Shown piece after piece: positions 8,816-15,934 of a stretch of 22,604 nucleotides of DNA. Made by a program: the position numbers and the translations under genes. Each line of letters opens with the position of its first letter. Position 1 is the first letter of the stretch. Below the pieces are notes generated by a model that was given only the letters and a program-made list of their open reading frames with translations, ran no database searches and was not told the origin of the DNA. The stretch is from DASQDN01 sp035630195 (GTDB taxonomy: Bacteria; Acidobacteriota; Terriglobia; Bryobacterales; Bryobacteraceae): assembly GCA_035630195.1 (NCBI GenBank), contig DASQLD010000616.1, forward strand, positions 1 through 22,604, written 5' to 3'.

Positions 8816-10010
8816 TCTGTGAAATCGGACGGCGACCAATCGGGACGAACCAAAGCATCGCAGCCCCAAGCAGGAGAATGACTGCGGAGACCTGAAACGC
8901 AACCGACAGACCGATGATCGCTTTGAGCGACCCTGCCGCTGCGGCAGCTACTCCACCGACGATACAGCCCGCCATGTTGAAGATGCCATAACCGGTGGCG
9001 CGCAGGCGAGGTTCAGCGATCTGACTCAATACCGGCATCGTGTTCGCGTCATAGAGACCACGACCGAAACCATACGCGAGTAACGCGATGATCAGCAATA
9101 CGAACGATCCCGTGAATCCGATCAGGAAGAGAAACGGGGCGCCGATGGCGAGTCCCAGGACTTGGGTGAGAACTCGGCCTCGCGGCGACGTCCGGCTCCA
9201 GCGATCGGCCATCCAGCCCCCAGCAAGTATGCCTGCGAAGCCGGCCATCTGGATATAGAACGTCGCTGAGAAACCTGCGGAGGCAAGCGACATTCCGAAG
9301 CGTTCATATAGATACACGGGGAGCCACGTGTAAACGATCCAGTTCTGTACCGCGAATGCTGTGAAAACGATCGTAAGGATTGAAAATCCCGGTAGCGCGA
9401 AAAGTGTCCGCAGGGAAGTCGCGAAGTTCGGCGCTTCAGCAGTCATATCGCGTCGGCCAGCGTTGCGAAGGACAAACCAAAGTAAAACGAAATAGCCTAT
9501 GCCCATGAGACCGAGCAACGTGAATACGGGTCGCCAGCCGTAATGATCTCCCATCCAGCCTCCCCATGCGCCGCCAAGAATCATGCCGGTGTAGAGTCCG
9601 CTCTGATGGACTCCGGCCGCCAGCGAGCGAGTTCGCTCTGGATGACTTTCGACGATGAGCGCAAGCGCAGCAGGCAAGTAACACGCCTCGCTGACGCCCA
9701 TCAGCGCTCTCGCAATCAAGAGCTCCGTCATGTTGCGAGCCATACCAGTCAGCCAAGTCACTACGCTCCAAACAAGAAGGCTGGCGATGATGATGCGCGC
9801 ACGGCCAAAGCGGTCGGCGAGGTAACCGGCGAACGGACTCAGCAAGCCATAGACCCAAAGAAAAACAGTGCTGGTGAGGCCGAGCTGTACGTCCGTAGCT
9901 CCGAGGTCCTTTTGCAGCAGAGGGAAGAGCGAGAAGATGACCTGCCGGTCAAGGTAATTGAGTAACGCTACGACCCAGAGCAGGGCCACCAGCAGCCACG
10001 GCCGCATCAT
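8799..10010 (-). CDS. MFS transporter, probable sialic acid or related uptake
   Basis: A 403-residue polytopic membrane protein with about 12 hydrophobic segments. It has the major facilitator features LNYLDRQ at the end of TM1 and GYLADRFGRARI in the TM2-TM3 loop (the G-x-x-x-D-R-x-G-R motif), and lacks a long central loop. The start ATG overlaps the stop of the upstream lyase-like gene by 4 bp (10007-10010), so it is translationally coupled as the last gene of the sialidase-lyase-transporter operon. From that context the substrate is probably the sugar acid released by the sialidase, consistent with the known use of MFS carriers such as NanT for sialate. The sequence alone does not prove the substrate; a hexuronate or other organic anion is possible. 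The 3' end overlaps the M23 gene by 17 bp on the other strand. Confidence 0.93.
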   Translation of the reverse strand: MMRPWLLVALLWVVALLNYLDRQVIFSLFPLLQKDLGATDVQLGLTSTVFLWVYGLLSPFAGYLADRFGRARIIIASLLVWSVVTWLTGMARNMTELLIARALMGVSEACYLPAALALIVESHPERTRSLAAGVHQSGLYTGMILGGAWGGWMGDHYGWRPVFTLLGLMGIGYFVLLWFVLRNAGRRDMTAEAPNFATSLRTLFALPGFSILTIVFTAFAVQNWIVYTWLPVYLYERFGMSLASAGFSATFYIQMAGFAGILAGGWMADRWSRTSPRGRVLTQVLGLAIGAPFLFLIGFTGSFVLLIIALLAYGFGRGLYDANTMPVLSQIAEPRLRATGYGIFNMAGCIVGGVAAAAAGSLKAIIGLSVAFQVSAVILLLGAAMLWFVPIGRRPISQTNSSS

Positions 10011-10918
10011 GCGTTGATGAGCGTTGTTCGACGCAGAAAGCCATCCGGTTCATATCCGGCGTCGTCCAAGGCGGTTCGCAGCTTGGCCTTCTCTTCGCTC
10101 GTGAGGCTGCGTCGAGGCGCGACCACCGGACCGCAATCGATACCAGACCACGTCAGGATCGTCTTAAGTGCGGGCATCATCGGGTACTGCAGAATTGTAC
10201 GGATCAGATCGTTAATGCGGTCTTGTATTGCGCGAGCCCGAATGTAGTCGCCGGCGCTACCCGCTTGCCATACCGCTACGAACAGTTCCGGGACCAAATT
10301 GTAGAAGCTACCGATACCGCCGGTTGCGCCCATCAGGACGCCGGCGGCAAAGGCTTCATCGCGTCCGTTAAAGATGACGTGTCCCGCGCGAGAGATGAGA
10401 GAAAGACGGTAGAAATCGAAGTCGGTGAACTTCAAGCCAACCACGTTTGGAATCGAGCAGAGCGAAAAGATCTCGTCGAGCGTTGCAACAGATCGAGAGA
10501 AATCGGGGAAGTAGTAAACGAGTACAGGAATCTCTGCGGCTGCCGCGATCGCTTCGTAGTAGGCGCGGACTTCCGCGAAGGAAAACGCTACCGAAGGTGG
10601 AAGGCTGCTGACGGCATGCGCGCCGATACGCGCTGCGTGCCTGGCCAGGTCCACAGCCTCAGACGTGCTCGAAGCTCCGACATGAACGATCACCTGCCTG
10701 CCCGTGGGGCTGTTGCGGACCGCTACCTCTGCCGCTTGCTTGCGGTTCTCTGACGAAAGGAACAGGCCTTCACCGGTCTGGCCGCAGACGTACATTCCGT
10801 CACAGCCTGCGGAATACAGGCGCTCCAGCAATTGCTCCATCGGCTTCGACGCGAAACGCTCATCGTTGTCCAACGTTGTGAGTATGGCCGGGATCACTCC
10901 TCGCAGGGCGATGCTCAT
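10007..10918 (-). CDS. nanA: N-acetylneuraminate lyase-like aldolase (DHDPS/NAL family)
   Basis: A 303-residue class I aldolase of the dihydrodipicolinate synthase/N-acetylneuraminate lyase family. The Schiff-base lysine is Lys163 in VGLKFTDFDFYRL, the catalytic Tyr is Tyr135 (VYYFP) and the carboxylate-binding loop is GQTGEG (46-51, with Thr48). The segment FNGRDEAFAAGVLMGATGGIGSFYN (184-207) is closer to N-acetylneuraminate lyases, which have N-G-x-D-E and G-x-I-G-S-x-Y-N, than to DapA. The expected reaction is cleavage of N-acetylneuraminate to N-acetylmannosamine and pyruvate in the cytoplasm. The gene overlaps the sialidase stop and the transporter start by 4 bp each. Other members of this family cleave different 2-keto-3-deoxy sugar acids, so the exact substrate depends on context, here a sialidase. 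Family is secure; nanA identity is likely but untested. Confidence 0.85.
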   Translation of the reverse strand: MSIALRGVIPAILTTLDNDERFASKPMEQLLERLYSAGCDGMYVCGQTGEGLFLSSENRKQAAEVAVRNSPTGRQVIVHVGASSTSEAVDLARHAARIGAHAVSSLPPSVAFSFAEVRAYYEAIAAAAEIPVLVYYFPDFSRSVATLDEIFSLCSIPNVVGLKFTDFDFYRLSLISRAGHVIFNGRDEAFAAGVLMGATGGIGSFYNLVPELFVAVWQAGSAGDYIRARAIQDRINDLIRTILQYPMMPALKTILTWSGIDCGPVVAPRRSLTSEEKAKLRTALDDAGYEPDGFLRRTTLINA

Positions 10919-12099
10919 TCAGTTGCTCCTTTGTCTGCAGCCAACGACTTTGGCGGAAGTAGCGCGAGCGTCAACGCCTCGACTCTGAAGCGGTCTTCGG
11001 CTGCCGCGCCTCGCTCGTATAAGAGTAAGACAGAGCCATCTCGCATTATCGCTATGTCCGAATAGCCGGACCAGGAGGGTTCGATTATTTTGCGAACGGG
11101 CCACGATTGTCCTTCGTCATGGCTGACGTGCAGCGTCAGGTTCCGACGGTCACGCGGAACGCCGGGAGCGGCTTTTCCATCGCGGCGGTCGAGGTTACGG
11201 GGGTTCGAGAAAAGAAGTAGCTTGCCCGAGCGGGCGAAGCCGGCCATGCAGATCGGTTCCGGCAAAGCATCCACAACCTTCGGCTTGGACCAGCCGGTGG
11301 CGCCATCCTTGCTTATAGTGACGAGACGGCGATTCTGCTTCGATTCGTTTCTCGCATTGAGCATCACTCTGCCGTCGGCAAGTTGCACGGCTGCCGTTTC
11401 GTTGGGATTAATGAATTCCGACGTGTTGGGAATCGCGATCGCGCCACGGTTCCAAGTCCGTCCTCTGTCGTCGCTGTAAATGATGGAAGTGACTGACGGC
11501 CGGTGCGCATGTCCACCCGTTCCAGTCGACAGCCAGACCGGAATGAGGAGACGGCCGTTGATCAGTTGAATTCCATGGCCTGGACCAGTGGCGAGAACTT
11601 TCCAATCGTAATCTGAGCGGAAGCGATCGAAAGTAGAAGTGATTTCAATCGGTTTCGACCAAGTGACCCCATCGTCATTACTGCGCATATAGAAAGCCCG
11701 CATATACTCGAGACAGAAAACGAAGTGTACGGAGCCGCTGCGATCCGGAATTGCCACCGGGTTGTTGTAGGTGACGTCGCTGTTGTCGGCGAGGTTCTGC
11801 GCGATTGCCACGGGATTCTTGTGCTTTGGGCCTTCCACCTCGGCAATCTTGCGGGAAGGAGACCAAGTCCGGCCCCGATCGGTGCTGCGGCGGAGCACGA
11901 TGTCGATTGCGTTCCAATCTCCACGATCGCTTTTTCGCGCTTCAGCATAGGCAAGGAGTGTCCCTTTGGCGGTTACCACAATGCCGGGTATTCGGAAAAC
12001 TTTGTAACCTTCCTCCCCTGCCTTCCAGACATCGATTTTGACGGCCTCAGTCGCGGCCGCGAGAACGCGCAGCGACAAAATTGCGATGGCTAGTTTCAT
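10915..12099 (-). CDS. Exported GH33-type sialidase (BNR/Asp-box protein)
   Basis: A 394-residue protein starting at the ATG at 12097-12099, where a signal-like sequence begins (MKLAIAILSLRVLAAATEA). The same frame continues open to 12462, but that extension has no secretion signal and lies opposite a lipoprotein gene. Sialidase hallmarks are the FRIP motif (Arg36), Asp58/Asp61 (KSDRGD) as acid/base candidates, Glu234 (NPNE), Arg250 (ARNES), nucleophile candidate Tyr346 (SGYSD) and Glu362 (YERG). Four Asp-boxes of S-x-D-x-G-x-T/S-W type appear near 72-79, 140-147, 209-216 and 326-333, fitting a six-bladed propeller. It should release terminal sialic acids from glycans outside the cytoplasm. 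A TATGAT -10-like element (12115-12120, complement) would give a very short leader; no Shine-Dalgarno is seen. First gene of the operon with the lyase and the MFS carrier. Confidence 0.9.
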   Translation of the reverse strand: MKLAIAILSLRVLAAATEAVKIDVWKAGEEGYKVFRIPGIVVTAKGTLLAYAEARKSDRGDWNAIDIVLRRSTDRGRTWSPSRKIAEVEGPKHKNPVAIAQNLADNSDVTYNNPVAIPDRSGSVHFVFCLEYMRAFYMRSNDDGVTWSKPIEITSTFDRFRSDYDWKVLATGPGHGIQLINGRLLIPVWLSTGTGGHAHRPSVTSIIYSDDRGRTWNRGAIAIPNTSEFINPNETAAVQLADGRVMLNARNESKQNRRLVTISKDGATGWSKPKVVDALPEPICMAGFARSGKLLLFSNPRNLDRRDGKAAPGVPRDRRNLTLHVSHDEGQSWPVRKIIEPSWSGYSDIAIMRDGSVLLLYERGAAAEDRFRVEALTLALLPPKSLAADKGATE

Positions 12100-12130
12100 G
12101 CGTGTACTCGTACGATCATAGACTGGGAAG

Positions 12131-12550
12131 GTGCTCCGCAATGTCACTGGCGTCGCTGTTCTTAGTCTTGTTGTCTTGTCAGGTTGCGCTTCGAAAGAAG
12201 CGAGGCCTATTGAGGATCTTACAGGCGTTCGCGATGTGTCGATGTATGCGCTCCGATCTCTACAGGGAACTCGCGATGGCGACCGCTTGGACGTGAAGGC
12301 CTTGTACGGGAATGGCGTGGAGGGTGTCACGGTCGATCTGGTGTTTAAAGTGACTCCGCCGACGCGGCTGGAATCCGGGAGTTGGAGCGGGCTGGGAGGA
12401 AAAGGGAGTGTGGAGGAGCGTTCCGTGACCTTTCTCGGGGGCCAATCAGGCCCGCCGAGCATCGGTGGACGCTTCGCTCTGATCGGACCGGATGGGACCG
12501 CGCTGTACCGGGTTTCGATTCCGCTACAACCTTTGAAGAATCCTCTTTAG
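12131..12550 (+). CDS. Small putative lipoprotein
   Basis: A 139-residue protein starting at a GTG; an in-frame stop at 12119-12121 excludes longer starts. The N-terminus is a lipoprotein signal, MLRNVTGVAVLSLVVLSGC, with lipobox LSGC and the acylated Cys at residue 19. The mature part is mostly predicted beta structure rich in Gly, Val and Ser, with no motif I recognise. GGGAAG lies directly against the start codon, which is too close to be a normal ribosome binding site, so translation initiation here is odd. The gene is divergent from the sialidase (31-bp gap) and ends about 196 bp before panB. Membrane-anchored by inference; function unknown. Confidence 0.75.
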   Translation: MLRNVTGVAVLSLVVLSGCASKEARPIEDLTGVRDVSMYALRSLQGTRDGDRLDVKALYGNGVEGVTVDLVFKVTPPTRLESGSWSGLGGKGSVEERSVTFLGGQSGPPSIGGRFALIGPDGTALYRVSIPLQPLKNPL

Positions 12551-12561
12551 TTATTTGCGGT

Positions 12562-12570
12562 TGCTATAAT
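12562..12570 (+). promoter_or_regulatory. Extended -10 promoter upstream of panB
   Basis: A perfect TATAAT (12565-12570) is preceded by TGC (12562-12564), the TGn extension that lets sigma70 RNA polymerase work without a good -35. No convincing -35 hexamer lies 16-18 bp upstream. Transcription would begin near 12577, about 170 nt before the panB start codon and just after the stop of the upstream lipoprotein gene. Confidence 0.55.
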
Positions 12571-12576
12571 TTCGAC

Positions 12577-12746
12577 AGCGCCGACGTAATGCGGCGACTA
12601 CTGTGTGCTGGAAACGCCGCCCCAAAGGGCTGCATGTAAGACCGGGACTTGATCGGCTTTCTGACAGGTACCAAGGCTATGCCAACTATTTATTTTCATC
12701 CTGCCAACCCTGGCTCGTGCCCGCTTGCCTTTCGGTGGAGCAACTC
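12577..12746 (+). promoter_or_regulatory. Structured 5' leader of the panB-panC-coaX operon
   Basis: About 170 nt separate the extended -10 promoter from the panB ATG. The leader can form alternative stems: GCCG/CGGC (12580-12583 with 12592-12595), GCGGCG/CGCCGC (12591-12596 with 12615-12620) and GCCC/GGGC (12619-12630). The second stem shares bases with the other two. Further on, the heptamer TGCCAAC is repeated at 12680-12686 and 12702-12708, 22 bp apart (about two helical turns). No known riboswitch consensus is recognised. It may be a regulatory leader or only spacer; an open frame through it (12603-12746) is explained by chance. Confidence 0.35.
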
Positions 12747-13535
12747 ATGGGCGTAAGCAATTTCCTCCAAGCAAAGACCGAGGGCCGCAAGCTCTCGATG
12801 GTCACCTGCTACGACTTTAGCTTCGCGCGGCTGCTTTCCAAAACCGCGATTGATGGGCTTTTAATCGGTGACAGCGCGGCGATGGTCATGCATGGCCACT
12901 CATCCACACTTTCGGCAAACGTGGAGATGATGCGCGGCCATACGGAAGCGGTAGCGCGCGGGGCAGAAGGAAAGTTTATTGTCGCCGATATGCCGTTTCT
13001 GTCGTTTCGAAAAGGGTTGGTGGAGGCGCTGGACACCGCTCATATTCTGATGACTGCCGGCGCGCACGCAGTGAAGCTCGAAGGTGTCGATGGTCATGAG
13101 GATGTGATTGAGCGGATGACGCAGAGCGGAATTCCTGTTATGGGTCACGTTGGCATGCAACCGCAATCGGTTCACACGTATGGCGGGTTCAAGGTGCAGG
13201 GTCGAAGCAGCGCGCAAGCACAGGCGATTCTGCGGCGTTCGAAGACTCTTGCTGAGTTGGGCGCTTTCGCGGTGGTGCTCGAATGCATTCCGGAAAAGGT
13301 TGCCGAAGAAATTACAAGGGCCATCACGATTCCGACAATCGGCATCGGGGCCGGCGCGGGTTGCGATGGTCAGATTCTGGTGCTGCAGGACCTGCTCGGG
13401 ATGAACACTGATTTTCATCCTAAGTTCGTTCGGCGCTTTGTGGACGGAGCGCATACGATGATCACGGCTTTAGGCGAGTTCGATGCCGCAGTGAAAGCCG
13501 GGACATTCCCTACAAATGAGGAGACCTATCGCTAG
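12747..13535 (+). CDS. panB: 3-methyl-2-oxobutanoate hydroxymethyltransferase
   Basis: A 262-residue enzyme that transfers a hydroxymethyl group from 5,10-methylene-tetrahydrofolate to 2-oxoisovalerate to give ketopantoate, the first committed step of pantothenate synthesis in the cytoplasm. The catalytic and Mg2+ residues fit the family: Asp42 (LIGDSAAMVMHG), Asp81 (ADMPF), Glu112 (KLEGV) and Glu179 (LECIP), with the GHVGMQPQS and GIGAGAGCDGQILV segments. The start at 12747 is chosen because a strong Shine-Dalgarno GGTGGAG (12734-12740) lies 6 nt upstream and the resulting length and N-terminus match PanB. A GTG at 12603 in the same frame would add 48 residues unlike the family. The stop codon directly abuts the panC ATG (TAGATG). 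Confidence 0.97.
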   Translation: MGVSNFLQAKTEGRKLSMVTCYDFSFARLLSKTAIDGLLIGDSAAMVMHGHSSTLSANVEMMRGHTEAVARGAEGKFIVADMPFLSFRKGLVEALDTAHILMTAGAHAVKLEGVDGHEDVIERMTQSGIPVMGHVGMQPQSVHTYGGFKVQGRSSAQAQAILRRSKTLAELGAFAVVLECIPEKVAEEITRAITIPTIGIGAGAGCDGQILVLQDLLGMNTDFHPKFVRRFVDGAHTMITALGEFDAAVKAGTFPTNEETYR

Positions 13536-14321
13536 ATGCGCGTCTCGAAGAATCTCGCTGACTGGGTCCTTCGCAGACGCGCTATTGAAGGGCCTAGCAT
13601 CGGTTTTGTCCCGACAATGGGAGCGCTGCATTCAGGTCACGCATCTCTTGTCGAGCGGTGTCGCAAGGAAAACGAGATCGCAGTCGTCAGTATTTTCGTG
13701 AATCCTTCGCAGTTCAATGAAGCTAAGGATCTGGATCGCTATCCTCGCACGATGGAACGCGACCTGACGTTGCTCGAGGAACTGGGAGTAGACGATGTGT
13801 TCGCTCCCGCAGTCACCGATCTTTATCCCGATGGCTATCGATTCCGTATCGAGTCGAAGCGTGAGGAGGTGATGGAAGCTGCCTACAGGCCGGGCTTTTT
13901 GCAAGGCGTCATGACCATCGTTATGAAGCTGTTCCAACTGGTAAGGCCGGGTCGCGCCTATTTTGGAGAGAAGGACTACCAACAACTCCGCACAATCGAC
14001 GAAATGGCTCGTGACTTCTTTCTTCCGATTGACGTCGTTCCATGCGCAACGGTTCGAGAAGTGTCAGGGCTCGCGATGAGCTCGAGGAACATGCTGCTAT
14101 CGGACGACTCCCGTGCCAATGCGTCTTGGATGTTCCGTGCGCTGACGACGGCCGGCAGTAGTGGAGAAGCCAGAGATATGCTAACCGCCCATGGATTCCA
14201 AGTGGATTACGTAGAGGAACATTGGGGCCGGCGGTTTGCGGCTGCTTATCTGGACGGGGTGCGCTTGATCGACAATGTCGCGTTGCCGGAGGGACCAACG
14301 AACGATGCTTCTCTGTCTTGA
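13536..14321 (+). CDS. panC: Pantoate-beta-alanine ligase (pantothenate synthetase)
   Basis: A 261-residue enzyme that joins pantoate and beta-alanine with ATP to make pantothenate. Nucleotidyltransferase-superfamily signatures are present: FVPTMGALHSGH (His32 and His35 of the HIGH-like motif), FVNPSQF, the FGEKDYQQL segment and SSRN corresponding to the KMSKS-like loop. At 261 residues it is slightly short; the C-terminal domain after SSRN is reduced compared with the usual ~280-residue enzymes, but the last conserved strand (LDGVRLIDNVAL) is kept. It starts directly after the panB stop, with GAGGAG upstream inside panB, and its end overlaps coaX by 17 bp, indicating co-translation. No panD (beta-alanine supply) or panE (ketopantoate reduction) is in the window. 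Confidence 0.96.
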   Translation: MRVSKNLADWVLRRRAIEGPSIGFVPTMGALHSGHASLVERCRKENEIAVVSIFVNPSQFNEAKDLDRYPRTMERDLTLLEELGVDDVFAPAVTDLYPDGYRFRIESKREEVMEAAYRPGFLQGVMTIVMKLFQLVRPGRAYFGEKDYQQLRTIDEMARDFFLPIDVVPCATVREVSGLAMSSRNMLLSDDSRANASWMFRALTTAGSSGEARDMLTAHGFQVDYVEEHWGRRFAAAYLDGVRLIDNVALPEGPTNDASLS

Positions 14322-15099
14322 CGTCGGTAACAGTCAGATCTATGGAGGTGTGTATCTCGGCGAAGAATTGAAGGCCACCTTCCGTCGTACGTCGAGCGTG
14401 CGTGCTTCGTCAGATGAGTTTGGTACGTTTCTCCGCGCAGTGCTGCGGGAGAACGGAGTTAACCCCGAGGAAGTCCGCACTGCAGTAATTTGTTCCGTCG
14501 TTCCCGATGTCGTGCATTCGCTTCGAAATTGCTTTCGAAAATACTTTGGCTTCGAGCCTCTTCTATTACAACCAGGGGCCAAAACCGGGCTCAAGATCCG
14601 ATACAGGAATCCGTTGGAAGTGGGCGCAGACAAGATCGCCAATGCCATGGGAGCGATCTCCCTGTTCCCAGGCAGGAATCTTTTGATTGTAGATTTTGGA
14701 ACAGCGACCACGATCTGCGCTGTCAGTAAGGACAAAGAATATCTCGGCGGAATTATCACGCCAGGCATCCACACTTCGATGGCAGCTCTTGAATCGAATA
14801 CCGCGCGGCTACCGGTGGTGGAGATCATTCGTCCACCTGAGATTCTCGGCCGCTCGATTATCGAGAGTATTCAGTCGGGGCTGTATTACGGCACTTTGGC
14901 GACGGTTCGGTCGCTCATCGCTTCGGTCACGGAGCAATGTTTCTCTTTGTATAGACCTACCGTTCTCGGCACCGGTGGCTTTGGCCGGCTGTTCGAAGAG
15001 GAAAAGTTATTCGATGCTTTCTTACCCGACCTCCCACTCATAGGACTACTGCGCGCTGTCGAATTGTCCGAGGCCGAGGCCAGATCGCGCAACTCGTGA
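14305..15099 (+). CDS. coaX: Type III pantothenate kinase
   Basis: A 264-residue ASKHA-fold kinase that phosphorylates pantothenate to 4'-phosphopantothenate, the first step from pantothenate to coenzyme A. Motifs present are the N-terminal phosphate loop LLCLDVGNSQ (Asp6), EVGADKIANAMGA (Asp109, the expected catalytic base), VDFGTATTICAV (Asp130) and GGIITPGI. Type III kinases need a monovalent cation and are not inhibited by CoA, unlike CoaA. The start at 14305 is supported by GGAGGG (14288-14293) 11 nt upstream; an in-frame extension to 14275 would add residues before the phosphate loop that the family lacks. It overlaps the end of panC by 17 bp, so panB, panC and coaX form one unit. Alone here, without the birA gene often found beside coaX. 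Confidence 0.96.
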   Translation: MLLCLDVGNSQIYGGVYLGEELKATFRRTSSVRASSDEFGTFLRAVLRENGVNPEEVRTAVICSVVPDVVHSLRNCFRKYFGFEPLLLQPGAKTGLKIRYRNPLEVGADKIANAMGAISLFPGRNLLIVDFGTATTICAVSKDKEYLGGIITPGIHTSMAALESNTARLPVVEIIRPPEILGRSIIESIQSGLYYGTLATVRSLIASVTEQCFSLYRPTVLGTGGFGRLFEEEKLFDAFLPDLPLIGLLRAVELSEAEARSRNS

Positions 15100-15106
15100 A
15101 ACTTCA

Positions 15107-15161
15107 CGCCTAGCCAGTTCCAGGAAAATCTTCCGAGTTCTATGCTTGGCTGAGCGAGGCG
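15107..15161 (+). terminator. Hairpin between convergent coaX and hydrolase genes
   Basis: CGCCTAGCCA (15107-15116) can pair with TGGCT (15147-15151) and AGGCG (15157-15161) across a 5-nt bulge, and GGAA/TTCC (15123-15134) forms an inner stem. Being nearly symmetric, it could act on both strands. There is no canonical U-tract directly after it on the plus strand; a T run begins at 15178. Possibly a weak bidirectional terminator. Confidence 0.3.
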
Positions 15162-15173
15162 TCGATTCCCGAT

Positions 15174-15890
15174 CTAGTTTTTAATCGCGGCTATCAGCAA
15201 CTCTTTGACGCGCTCCCATGGTTCGGGATCGTATTCCATCTTCAGATGCGAACCCATGAACCAGCGGCGCATTGTCGGTTCCCCTGGCATCGGTATATCG
15301 CGTCCATCATAGGTATAACGCCAGTTGCCCAGAATCTTGGTTCGTTTCGGATCCTCGGCCGTGATCTCTGGGGCTCCTCTGATGAAACCGTAATCTCTTT
15401 GGTAGAGATTTGCTGCGGCCGCGACGTTGGGCGGCACGACATAGGAATCCCGTCCGTAAGAGTCGACTACGACGGCGAGCTTCACCTTGATTCCTAGGTC
15501 ATTCAGCCACCTGCAGAACCAAAGCGTTGAGCGTCCGCCCAAACTTTGGCCGTATATGATCAATCGCGCGGCAGCTTTCTCGTCGTCTTCCAATTCTGAC
15601 GATTTGTCAAAATCGAAAGCTTTCCGCACGAGCTCTTCCGCAAGATAAAGTTTGTGATTTTCGACTGTTTCTGCCCACATACCGGGCAGCTGCAATTTCT
15701 GCAGTTCGTCCGCCGTACGGCGAATGCATCTCTGGGGAGCATCCCAACGCTCCCAACCTCCTACGATGCCCAAAACCAGGGTGTCGCCGCGTTTCATGGG
15801 CAACGGCATGGTGAAGTCTGAGAAGACCTGATTCTTGCTATCGCCAAAGGCGCTGGAACTTAGTAGAAGAATGGAGACGATCAACCGCAT
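15174..15890 (-). CDS. Exported alpha/beta-hydrolase fold protein
   Basis: A 238-residue protein from the ATG at 15888-15890, which places a signal peptide (MRLIVSILLLSSSAFG) at the N-terminus. A TTG at 15938 in the same frame would bury that signal behind 16 residues, so it is less likely, although it would overlap the alkB stop. The nucleophile elbow is GQSLGG with Ser116; Asp143 (VVVDSYG) and His215 (GSHLKM) are plausible triad partners. An early LGIVGGWERWD loop may form the oxyanion hole. It is 44 nt downstream of alkB on the same strand. Probably a serine esterase, lipase or thioesterase acting outside the cytoplasm; the substrate cannot be read from the sequence. Confidence 0.8.
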   Translation of the reverse strand: MRLIVSILLLSSSAFGDSKNQVFSDFTMPLPMKRGDTLVLGIVGGWERWDAPQRCIRRTADELQKLQLPGMWAETVENHKLYLAEELVRKAFDFDKSSELEDDEKAAARLIIYGQSLGGRSTLWFCRWLNDLGIKVKLAVVVDSYGRDSYVVPPNVAAAANLYQRDYGFIRGAPEITAEDPKRTKILGNWRYTYDGRDIPMPGEPTMRRWFMGSHLKMEYDPEPWERVKELLIAAIKN

Positions 15891-15934
15891 TTTTTCAGTT
15901 CGTTGGACGTACGACGGTGGCTTACGGTATACGG

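Noticed and set aside
12100..12462. N-terminal extension of the sialidase frame by 121 codons
   Set aside because: It has no export signal, a low-complexity Ser/Pro/Thr/Arg composition and lies opposite the lipoprotein gene; the signal peptide begins at the ATG at 12099.
12603..12746. GTG-initiated extension of panB by 48 codons
   Set aside because: PanB proteins begin close to the 12747 ATG, which has an excellent ribosome binding site; the extension has no family resemblance.
12577..12746. Known riboswitch or small RNA (pan motif, SRP RNA, 6S RNA) upstream of panB
   Set aside because: No conserved core of these RNAs could be recognised by eye.
14275..14304. Upstream start for coaX
   Set aside because: It would add 10 residues before the phosphate-binding motif; the ATG at 14305 has GGAGGG at a suitable distance.
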